Source of the DNA: Megascapheus bottae
Taxonomy: Eukaryota; Chordata; Mammalia; Rodentia; Geomyidae
Direction of reading: 5' to 3'
NCBI GenBank assembly: GCA_024803745.1
Contig: JANJXV010000049.1
Location: forward strand, 2,431,001-2,495,000
DNA length: 64,000 nt
The notes below the pieces were generated by a model that saw only the letters and a list, made by a program, of their open reading frames with translations, was not told the DNA's origin and did not search any database. Positions within the stretch are counted from its first letter, which is position 1. Each line of letters begins with the position of its first letter. A program made the translations under genes and the position numbers. This document shows, one piece after another, positions 56,301-64,000 of this stretch.

Positions 56301-56559
56301 GGGTAAGGATAAGGGTTAGGTTAGGGTTAGGGTTAGGGTTAGGGTAAGGGTTAGGGTTAGGATTAGGGTTAGGGTTAGGGTCAGGTTTAGGGTTAGGATT
56401 AGGGTTCGGGTTAGGGTAAGGGTAAGGTTTAGGGTTAAGGTTAGGGTTATGTTTAGGGTTAGGGTAAGGGTATGGGTTACGGTTTGGTTTAGGGTTAGGG
56501 TTAAGGTAAGGGTAAGGGTTAGGTTTAGGGTTAGGGTTAGGTTTAGGTTAAGGGTTAGG

Positions 56560-56650
56560 GTTAGGGTTTACTGAAAGGATCAGTGTTAGGGTTAAGGTTA
56601 GGTTTAGGGTTAGGGTTTACTGAATGGATCAGGGTTAGGGTTAAGGTTAG
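56560..56650 (+). repeat. 49 bp tandem pair with a TTTACTGAAAGGATCAG word
   Basis: TTTACTGAAAGGATCAG at 56,568 and TTTACTGAATGGATCAG at 56,617, each followed by TTAAGGTTAGGTTTAGGG. The word is a derivative of the D-family TTTAGGGAAAGGATAAGG (56,168; 62,771). 49 is not a multiple of six, so the phase shifts by one. Confidence 0.8.
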
Positions 56651-56989
56651 GTTTAGGGTTATGGTTAGGGTTAAGGTTAGGGTTAGGATTAGTGTAAGAG
56701 TAAGGGTTTGGGTTACGTTTAGGGTTAGGGTTTGGGTAAGGGTAAGGGTTAGGTTTAAGTTTACTGTTAGTTTTAGGGTTAGGGTTGGGGTAAGGGTAAG
56801 GTTTAGGGTTAAGGTTAGGGTGAGGTTTAGGTTTAGGGTTAGGGTAGCGTTACGGTAAGGGTAAGGGTTAAGTTACGGTTAGGGTTATGGTTAGGGTTAG
56901 GGAAGGGTTCAGGTTAGGGTTAGGGTTAGGGTTAGGGTTAGGGTAAGGTAAGCGTTAGGGTTAGGGTTAGAGTTAGGGTTAGGGTTAGG

Positions 56990-57800
56990 GTTAGGATAAG
57001 GATTAGGGGTTAGAGTTAGGGTTAGGGTAAGGGTTAGGGTTAGTGTTTGGGTTAGGGTTAGGGTAAGGGGTAGCGTTAGGTTTAGGATTAGGTTAAGTGT
57101 AAATGTTAGGGTGAGGGTTAGGGTTAGGGTTAGGGTAAGGGTAAGTGTAAGGGTTAGGGTTAAGGTTAGGGTTAGGGTTAGTTTTAGGGTTAGGGTTATG
57201 GTTAGGGTAAGGATTGGGGTTAGGGTTAAGTTGAGGCTTAGGGATAGGGTTAGGGTTAGGGTTAAGTTGAGGCTTAGGGATAGGGTTAGGGTTAGGGTTA
57301 GGTTTAGGGTTAGAGTTAGGGTAAGGGTAAGGTTTAGGGTTAGGGTTAGGGGTAGGTTTAGTGTTGGGGTTAAGGTTAGGGTTAGGGTAACAGTTAGGGT
57401 TAGGGATAGGGTTAGGTTTAGTGTTAGGTTTAGGGTTACTGTTAGGGTTATTGTTAGGATTAGAGTAAGGTATGTGTTAGGGTATGTGTTTGGTGTCGGG
57501 TTAGGGTTAGCATTAGGGTAAGGATAAGGGTAAGTTGTAGGGTTAGGATTAGGGTTAAGGTAAGGGTAAGGGTTAGGGTTAGGGTTAGGGTTAGATTTAG
57601 AGTAAGGGTTAGGGTTATGTTTTGAGTAAGGATAAGGTTTAGGGTTAGGGTTAGGGTTAGAGTAAGGATAAGGGTTAGGGTTAGGGTTAGATTTAGGGTT
57701 AGGGTAAGGGTAAAGGTTAGGGTTAGGATTAGGGTTAGGGTTAGGGTAAGGGTTAGGGTTAGGGTTAGGGTTAGGGTAGTGGTTAGGGTTAGGTTTAGGT
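56990..57800 (+). repeat. Family D long unit, copy 2, with a 36 bp tandem duplication
   Basis: Partner of 55,250-56,300 at about +1.7 kb. TTGAGGCTTAGGGATAGG occurs at 57,231 and 57,267, a 36 bp (six-hexamer) duplication found only in this copy. GGTATGTGTTAGGGTATGTG lies at about 57,469, and TTGTAGGGTTAGGATTAGGG near 57,534 corresponds to GTGTAGGGTTAGGATTAGGG near 62,404. Confidence 0.74.
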
Positions 57801-58724
57801 TTTGGGTTAGGGTTAGGGTAAGGGTAAGGGTTAGGGTAAGGTTAAGGGTTAGAGTTAGGATTAGGGTTATGGTTAGGGTAAGGGTTAAGTTTAGGGTTAA
57901 GGTTAGGGTTAGGGTTAGTGTTAGGGTTAGGTTTAGGGTCAGGTGAAGGTTTAGGGTTAGGTTTAGGGTTTGCGTTAGGGTTAGGGTTAGGGTTAGGGTT
58001 AGGGTTAGGGTAAGGTTAAGGGTTAGAGTTAGGATTAGGGTTATGGTTAGGGTAAGGGTTAAGTTTAGGGTTAAGGTTAGGGTTAGGGTAAGGTTTAGGG
58101 TTAGGGTAAGTTTAAGGGTTAGGGTTAGGGTTAGGGTTAGAGTAAGGGTAAGCGTTAGAGTTAGGTTTATGGTTACGGTTAGGGTTAGGTTTAGGATAAG
58201 GATTAGGGGTTAGAGTTAGGGTTAGTGTTAGGGTTAGAATAAGGGTAAGCGTTAGAGTTAAGTTTAGGTTTAGGTTAGGGTTAGGTTTAGGGTTCGGGTA
58301 AGGGTTAGGGTTAGGGTTAGGGTTAGGTTTAGGGTTAGGTTTAGGGTTCGGGTAAGGGTAAGGGTTAGGGTTAAGGTTAGGGTTAGTGTTAGGGTTAGGG
58401 TTAGGGTCAGGTGAAGGTTTAGGGTTAGGTTTAGGGTTTGCGTTAGGGTAAGGATAAGGCTTAGGTTTAGGGTTAGGGTTAGGTTTAGGGTTAGGGTTAG
58501 GATTAGGGTTAGGGAAAGGATAAGGGTTAGGGTTAAGTTTAGGTTTAGTGTTAAGGTTAGGGTTAAGGTTAAGGTTTGGTTTAGGGTAAGACTAAGGGTT
58601 AGGTTTAAGTTTAGGGATAGGGTTAGGGTAAGGGTAAGGGTTAAGGTTAGGATTAGGGTTAGGTTTAGGTTTAGGGTAAGGGTAAGGGTTAGGTTTAGCT
58701 TAGGGTTAGGTTTATGTTTAGGGT

Positions 58725-58755
58725 TAGGGTTAGGCTATCGGTTCTGCTTAGGTTT
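58725..58755 (+). other. Non-telomeric word CTATCGGTTCTGCTTAGG
   Basis: At 58,735-58,752, inside otherwise ordinary repeat. It needs several changes from TTAGGG in succession, unlike nearly everything around it. It is a single copy by eye. It may be cumulative substitution, a tiny filler at a repair junction, or a sequencing error. Confidence 0.55.
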
Positions 58756-61700
58756 AGAGTTAGTGTTAGGGTAAGGGTAAGAGTTAGGGTTAGGGTTAGG
58801 GTTAGGGTGTGGTTTAGTGTTGGGGTTAAGATTAGGGTTATGGTAAGGGTTAGGGTTTGGGTTAGGGTTAGGTTTAGGGTTAGGTTTAGGGTTCCGGTTA
58901 CGGTTAGGGTTAGGGTTAGGGTAAGGGCATGTTGAAGGTTAGAGTTAGAGTTAGGGTTAGGTTTAACTAGGGTAAGGGTAAGGGTTAGGGTAAGGGTTAG
59001 GGTTAAGGTAAGGGTAAGGGTTAGGGTTAGGGTTAGGGTGAGGGTGAGGGTTAGGATAAGGTTAAGGGTTAGGGCAGGGTTAGGGTTAGGGTTAGGGTTA
59101 GTGTTAGGGGTTAGGGTTAGGGTTAGGGTTATGGTTAGTGTAATGGTTAGCTTTTGGGGTTAGGGTTGGTGTTAGGGTTAGGTTAAGGGTTAGGGTTAGG
59201 GTTAGGGTTAAAGTAAGGATATGGGTTAGTGTTAGGGTTAGGGTAAGGGTTAGGTTTAGGATTAGGGTTACTATTAGGGTTAGGGAAAGAATAAGGGTTA
59301 CGGTTAGGGTTAGGTTTAGGGTTAGGGTTAGGGTTAACGTGAGGGTTAGGTTTGGGTATGGGTAAGGGTTAGGGTTAGGTTTTGGGTTAGGGTTAGGGTA
59401 AGGGTAAGGGTTAGGGTTAGGGTTATGTTTAGGTTTAGGGTTAGGGTTAGGGTAAGGGTAAGGGTTAAGTTTAGGGTTAAGCTTAGGGTTAGGGTAAGGG
59501 TTAGGGTTAGGGTAAGGTTAATTGTTAGGTTTAGGGTAAGGGTAAGCGTTAGAGTTAGGGTTAGGGGTAGGGTAAGTATTAGAGGTTAGAGTTAGGGTTA
59601 GGGTAAGGGTTAGGGTTAGTGTTAGGGTTAGGGTTAAGGTAAGGGGTAGCGTTCGTTTTAGGGTAAGGGTAAGGTTTAGGGTGAGGGTTCGTGTTAGGGT
59701 TATGGTAAGGGTAATGGTTAGGGTTGGGGTTAGATTTAGGGTTAGGTTTAGGGTAAGGGTAAGGGTAAGGGTTAGGGTTAGGGATAGGGTTAGGTTTAGG
59801 GTAAGGGTTAGGGTTAGGGTTAGGGTTGGGGTTAGGGTAAGGGTAAGGTTTAGGGTTAGTTTTGGTGTTAGGTTAAGGGAAGGTTAGCGTTAGGATTAGG
59901 GTTAGGGTTAGGGTCAGGGTTACGGATAGTTTTAGGGTTAGGGTAAGGGTAAAGGTTAGGGTTACGATTAGGATTAGGGTTAGGGTAAGGGTTAGGGTTA
60001 GGGTTAGGGTAGGGGTTAGGGTAAGGGTTAGGGTTAGGGTAAGGGCTAGGGTTAGGGTCAGGGTTAGGGTTAGGTTTAGGGTTAGGGTAAGGGTAAAGTT
60101 TAGGGTTACGATTAGGGTTAGGGTTAGAGTAAGTTTAAAGGGTAGGGTTAGGTATAGTGTTAGAGTTAGGGTTAGGTTTATGGTTAGGGTTAGGTTAAGG
60201 GTAAGGATTCGGGTTAGGTTTAGGTTTAGGGTTAAGTTTAAGGTTAGGGTTAGGGTAAAGGTAAGAATTAGGTTAGGGTTAGGGTTGGGGTTAGGGTAAG
60301 GGTTAGGGTTAGGATTAGGTTTAGAGTTAGGCTTAGGGTTAGGGTCAGGGTTAGGGTTAGGTTTAGGGATGGGTTAGTTTTAGGGTTAGGGTAAGAGTAA
60401 GGGTTAGGGTTAAGGTTAGGGTTAGGGTTAGGGTTAGGGTAAGGGAAAGGGTTAGGGTTAGGTTTACGGTTAGTGTTAGGGTAAGGGTAAGGCTTAGGTT
60501 TATGGTTAGGGTTAGGTTTAGGGTTAGGGTTAGGGTTAGAGTTAGGGAAAGGATAAGTGTTAGGGTTAAGGTTAGGTTTAGGGTTAGGGTTAGTGTTAAG
60601 GTTAGCGTTAGGTTTAAGGTAAGAGTAAGGGTTAGGTTTAGGGTTAGGGTTAGGGTAAGGGTTAGGGTTAGGGTTAGGTTTAGGGTTAGGGTTAGGTTTA
60701 GTGTTAGGGTAAGGGTAAGGGTTAGGTTTAGGTTTAGGGTTAGGGTTAGGGTAAAGGTTAGGGTTAGTTTTAGGATTAGGGTAAGGGCACGGGTTAGGTT
60801 TAGGTTAGGGTTAGGGTTAGGGTTAGAGTTAGGGTAAGGGTAAGGGTTAGGTTTAGGTTTAGAGTTAGGGTTAGGTTTAATGTTAGGTTAAGGGTAAGGG
60901 TTAGGTTTAGGTTTAGGGTTAGGGTTAGGTTTAAGGTTACGGTTAGATTTAGGATTAGGGTAATGGTAAGGGTTAGGTTTAGGTCAGGGTTAGGTTTAGG
61001 GTTAGAGTTAGGGTAAGGGTAAAGGTTATGGTTATCGTTATGGTTAGGGTTAGGTTTAGGGATAGGGTAAGGGTAAAGCTTAGGGTTAGAATTAGGGTTA
61101 TGGTTAGGGTAAGGGTAAGGTTAGGGTTAGGGTTAGGGTAGGGGTTAGGGTAAGGGTAAGTGTTAGGGTTAGGGTTAGGGTTAGGATAAGGGGAAGGGTT
61201 AGGGTTAGGGTTGGTGTTAGGGGTTAGGGTAAGGGTTAGGGTTAGAGGTTAGGGTTGGGGTTAGGGTTAGGGTTAGGTTAAGATAAGTGTTAGGGTTAGT
61301 GGCTAGAGTTAGTGTTAGGGTTAGGTTAAGGGTTAGGCTTAGGGTTAGGGTTAGGATAAGGGTTAGCTTTAGTGTTAGTGTTAGGGTTAGGGTAAGGGTT
61401 AGGGTTAGGATTAGGGTTAGGGTTAGGTTTAGGGTAAGTGTTAGGTTTAGGGTTAGGGTTAGGGTTAGGGTAAGGGTAAAGTTTAGGGTTAGGATTAGGG
61501 TTAGGGTTAGGGTAAGGGTTAGGGTTAGGGTTAGGGTTAGGGTAGGGGTTAGCGTTAGGGTTAGGTTTTCGGTTAGGGTTAGGGTAAGGGTAAGGGTTAC
61601 GGTTAGGGTTATGTTTAGGTTTAGGGTGAGGGTTAGGGTTAAGGTAAGGGTAAGGGTTAGGGTTAGGGTTAGGGTTAGGGTAAGGTTAAGTGTCAGAGTT

Positions 61701-61829
61701 AGGATTAGGGTTATGGTTAGGGTAAGGGTTAAGTTTAGGGTTAAGGTTAGGGTTAGGGTAAGGTTAAGGTTTTAGTTAGGGTTAGGGTAAGGGTAAGCGT
61801 TAGAGTTAGGTTTAGGGTTAGAGTTAGGG

Positions 61830-63450
61830 TTAGGATAAGGATTAGGGGTTAGAGTTAGGGTTAGGGTAAGGGTTAGGGTTAGTGTTCGGGTTAGGGTTAG
61901 GGTAAGGGGTAGCGTTAGGTTTAGGATTAGGTTAAGTGTAAATGTTAGGGTGAGGGTTAGGGTTAGGGTTAGGGTAAGGGTAAGTGTTAGGGTTAGAGTT
62001 AAGTTTAGGTTTAGGTTAGGGTTAGGGTTAGGGTAAGTGTAAGGGTTAGGGTTAAGGTTAGGGTTAGGGTTAGTTTTAGGTTTAGGGTTAGGGTTAGGGT
62101 AAGGGTATGGGTTATGGTTAGGATTGATGTTAGGGTTAAGTTGAGGCTTAGGGATAGGGTTAGGGTTAGGGTTAGGTTTAGGGTTAGGGTTAGGGTAAGG
62201 GTAAGCTTTAGGGTTAGGGTTAGGGGTAGGTTTAGTGTTGGGGTTAAGGCTAGGGTTAGGGTTAGGGTTAGGTTTAGTGTTAGGTTTAGGGTTACTGTTA
62301 GGGTTAGTGTTAGGATTAGAGTAAGGGTTAGGGTTAGGGTTAGGGTTAAGGTAAGGGTAAGGGTTAGGGTTAGGGTTAAGGTTATGGTAAGTGTAAGGGT
62401 AAGGTGTAGGGTTAGGATTAGGGTTAAGGTAGGGGTAAGGGTTAGGGTTAGGGTTAGGGTTAGATTTAGAGTAAGGGTTAGGGTTAGGTTTAGAGTAAGC
62501 GTAAGTTTTAGGGTTAGGGTCAGTGTTAGGGTTAGATTAAGGGTAAGGGTTAGGGTTAGGGTTAGGGTTAGGATTAGGTTTAGGGTTAGGGTAAGGGTAA
62601 AGGTTAGGTTTAGGATAAGGTTAGGGTTAGGGTAAGGGTTAATGTTAGGGTTAGGGTTAGGGTAGGGGTTAGGGTAAGGGTTAGGGTTAGGGTTACGGTT
62701 AGGGTTAGGGTTAGAGTAAGGGTAAAGGGTAGGGTTAGGTATAGTGTTAGAGTTAGGGTTAGGGTTAGGGTTTAGGGAAAGGATAAGGGTGACGGTTAAG
62801 GTTAGGTTTAGGTTTAGGTTTAGGGTTAAAGATAGGGTTAGTGCTAGTGTAAGGGTAAGGGTTTGGGTTAGGGTTAGGTTTAGGGTTAAGGTTAGGGTTA
62901 GGGTTAGGGTAAGGATAAGAGTTAGGTTAGGGTTAGGGTTAGGGTTAGGGTTAGGATTAGGGTTAGGGTTAGGGTAAGGGTAAGGTTTAGGGTTAAGGTT
63001 AGGGTTAGGGTTAGGGTTAGGGTTAGGGTAAGTGTAAGGGTTAGGGTTAGGTTTAGGGTTAGGGTTAAGGTAAGGGTAAGAGTTAGGTTTAGGGTTAGGC
63101 TTAGGTTTAGGGTTATGGTTAGGGTTAGGCTTTAGGGAAAGGATAAGGGTTAGGGTTAAGGTTAGGTTTAGGGTTAGGTTTTGGGTTAAGGTTAGGGTTA
63201 GGGTTAGTGTAAGGGTAAGGGTTTGGGTTAGGTTTTGGGTTAGGGTTAGGGTAAGGGTAAGGGTTAGGGTTAGGGTTACTGTTAGGTTTAGGGTTAGGGT
63301 TAGGGTAAGGGTAAGGTTTAGGGTTAAGTTTAGGGTGAGGTTTAGGTTTAGGGTTAGGGTAGCGTTACGGTAAGGGTAAGGGTTAAGTTAGGATTAGGGT
63401 TAGGGTTAGGGTAAGGGTTCGGTTTAGGTTTAGGGTTAGGGTAAGGTTTA
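61830..63450 (+). repeat. Family D long unit, copy 3
   Basis: Combines, in order, the counterparts of 56,990-57,600 (GTGTAAATGTTAGGG at 61,936; TTGAGGCTTAGGG at 62,141) and of 56,100-56,870 (AAAGGGTAGGGTTAGGTATA at 62,715; TTTAGGGAAAGG at 62,771; GGGTAGCGTTACGG at about 63,358 versus 56,843). The offset for the second part is about 6.5-6.6 kb and for the first about 4.84-4.91 kb, so the two parts are arranged differently here from 55-58 kb. Confidence 0.72.
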
Positions 63451-63480
63451 GGGTTAGATTTAGGGTTACGGTTAGGGTAC
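62761..63480 (+). repeat. 360 bp tandem duplication
   Basis: TTTAGGGAAAGGATAAGGG lies at 62,771 and 63,131, and GTTTGGGTTAGG at 62,861 and 63,221; the offset is exactly 360 (60 hexamers) at both markers. The first copy has the private words TTAAAGATAGGG and GTGCTAGTG, and the second has GGTTTTGGGTTAAGG, so it is not the most recent event. Confidence 0.78.
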
Positions 63481-64000
63481 GGTTTAGGGTTAGGTTTAGG
63501 GTTAGGGTAAGGGTTATGCTTAGGATTAGGGTTAGTGTTAGTGTTAGGGTAAGGGTAAGTTTTAGTGTTAGGGTTAGGGTTAGGCTTAGGGTAAGTGTTA
63601 GGCTTAGGGTTAGGGTTAGGTTTAGGGTTGGGTTTAAGGTTAGGGTTAGGGTTACGGGAAGGGTAAGGGTTAGTGTTAGGGTTAGGGTTAGGGTTAGGGT
63701 AAGGGTAAGGGTGAGGGTTAGTGTTAGGGATAGGGGTTACGGTTAGAGTTAGGTTTAGGTTTAGTGTTAGGGTAAGGGTAAGGGATAGGGTTAGGGATAG
63801 GTTAGGGTTAGGGTTAGGGTTAGGTTTAGGGTTAGGGTTATTTTAAGGGTAAGGGTTAGGGTTAGAGTTACGATTAGGTTAAGTTTAGGGTTAGTGTTTG
63901 TGTAAGGGTAAGGTTTAGGTTAGGGTTAGGGTTAGGGTTAGGGTAAGGGTTAGGGTTAGGGTAAGGGTAAGGGTAAGGGTTAGGTTTAGGGTTAGGGTTA

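Larger units (their letters stand above)
54590..61760 (+). repeat. Family D box GTAAGGTTAAGGGTTAGAG, five dispersed copies
   Basis: The box, followed by TTAGGATTAGGG, TTATGGTTAGGGTAAGGG and TTAAGTTTAGGGTTAAGG, lies at about 54,592, 55,070, 57,838, 58,012 and 61,680. Spacings are 479, 2768, 174 and 3668, so it has been copied at several scales. The 61,680 copy carries TGTCAGAG for GGTTAGAG. The related word CAGGTGAAGGTTTAGGG lies at 57,940 and 58,408. Confidence 0.7.
1..64000 (+). repeat. Degenerate TTAGGG telomeric-type satellite, whole window
   Basis: Every line of the window is TTAGGG on the + strand or a near variant, in one orientation throughout. Most variation is substitution within the hexamer; the six-base phase is often kept for hundreds of bases and broken by occasional short indels. 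The frequent TTTAGGG look-alike is mostly a G-to-T change in the preceding hexamer (TTAGGT then TTAGGG), since the phase is kept, so it is not a plant-type heptamer array. I see no interspersed element, inverted segment, unique island over about 20 bases, or RNA gene. The likely class is an interstitial or subtelomeric block in a TTAGGG-telomere eukaryote. Species and chromosomal position cannot be read from the sequence. Confidence 0.97.
53200..64000 (+). repeat. Family D higher-order repeat block
   Basis: Marked by GGGCATGTTGAAGG (54,203 and 58,925), AACTTGAGGGTTAGGTTTGG (53,359, 54,409; AACGTGAGG at 59,336), TTGAGGCTTAGGGATAGG (55,542, 57,231, 57,267, 62,141), GTGTAAATGTTAGGGTGAGG (55,350, 57,097, 61,936), TTTAGGGAAAGGATAAGGG (56,168, 62,771, 63,131) and GGTATAGTGTTAGAGTTAGG (56,133, 60,151, 62,728). 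Repeat spacings cluster near 1.7, 4.7-4.9 and 6.5-6.6 kb. The array continues past the right edge of the window without becoming purer. Confidence 0.78.

Noticed and set aside
56560..56650. Transposon footprint or insertion site suggested by TTTACTGAAAGGATCAG
   Set aside because: The word derives stepwise from the family D word TTTAGGGAAAGGATAAGG at the same unit position, so no insertion is needed.
58725..58755. Fragment of a tRNA or other small RNA gene (CGGTTCTGCTTAGG-like)
   Set aside because: The odd stretch is under 20 bases, with telomeric repeat on both sides; no cloverleaf, box A or box B can be placed.
1..64000. Plant or apicomplexan-type TTTAGGG telomere array
   Set aside because: The TTTAGGG look-alikes mostly keep six-base spacing, so they are TTAGGT followed by TTAGGG. 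A true heptamer array would shift phase at every unit.
1..64000. CRISPR array
   Set aside because: Repeats are hexameric and HOR-like. There are no constant-length repeats separated by unrelated spacers, and no cas genes.
1..64000. Nanopore or PacBio base-calling artefact as the source of all variants
   Set aside because: Known telomere base-calling errors give characteristic wrong words such as TTAAAA or CTTCTT runs, which are absent. The same rare variants recur in the same order kilobases apart. Local errors and false duplications are still possible and are flagged where relevant.
63700..64000. True chromosome terminus at the right edge
   Set aside because: The last 300 bases are as variable as the rest (TTAGTG, TAAGGG, TTACGATTAGG). 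A functional telomere tip should be nearly pure TTAGGG.

Overview
This 64 kb window contains no recognisable gene. From first to last base it is a degenerate telomeric-type satellite. The + strand is a continuous run of the hexamer TTAGGG and one- or two-base derivatives of it (TAAGGG, TTAGGT followed by TTAGGG, TTAGTG, TTAAGG, TTATGG, TTACGG, TTAGAG, TTAGGA, TGAGGG, TCAGGG). The orientation never flips, no CCCTAA block appears on the + strand, C is rare and almost always isolated, and I see no transposon, unique-sequence island, RNA gene or CpG island. The source is a eukaryote with TTAGGG-type telomeres, plausibly an animal, but the species cannot be named from this sequence. TTAGGG on the + strand means that, if this lies near a chromosome end, the end is to the right. 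The last bases are as degenerate as the rest, so the terminal telomere itself is not in view. An interstitial or heterochromatic block is equally possible.

The array is not a simple random decay of TTAGGG. Rare variant hexamers act as bar codes and show nested higher-order repeats (HORs). By eye I divide the window as follows. 1-13,800: family A, 0.95-2 kb units nested in a copy pair about 5.43 kb apart. 13,800-20,790: family B, a ~1.5 kb two-part HOR array with one duplication free of substitutions. 20,790-24,110: mixed, diverged B-like sequence plus a TTGGTTAAGG box family. 24,110-26,400: a second B block. 26,400-27,800: mixed. 27,800-37,940: a second A block, colinear with the window start at an offset of about 31.3-31.5 kb. 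37,940-41,000: poorly ordered. 41,000-53,200: family C, marked by TTGACG/TTGAGG hexamers and a GCATTAAG box. 53,200-64,000: family D, marked by TTGAGGCTTAGGG, GGGCATGTTGAAGG and TTTAGGGAAAGGATAAGG. An ~85 bp box shared by A and B (about 25 copies) stops at about 37.65 kb, the clearest internal boundary.

Long open reading frames exist (up to 306 codons of alternating Val-Arg at 13,953-14,873), but they follow from the repeat. No single-base change to GTT or AGG makes a stop codon, so the Val-Arg frame closes only at a phase break, and the common TTATGG variant always creates an in-frame ATG. I annotate none as a gene. All boundaries, offsets and copy counts were read by eye from marker words; block edges are good to about 50-200 bases.
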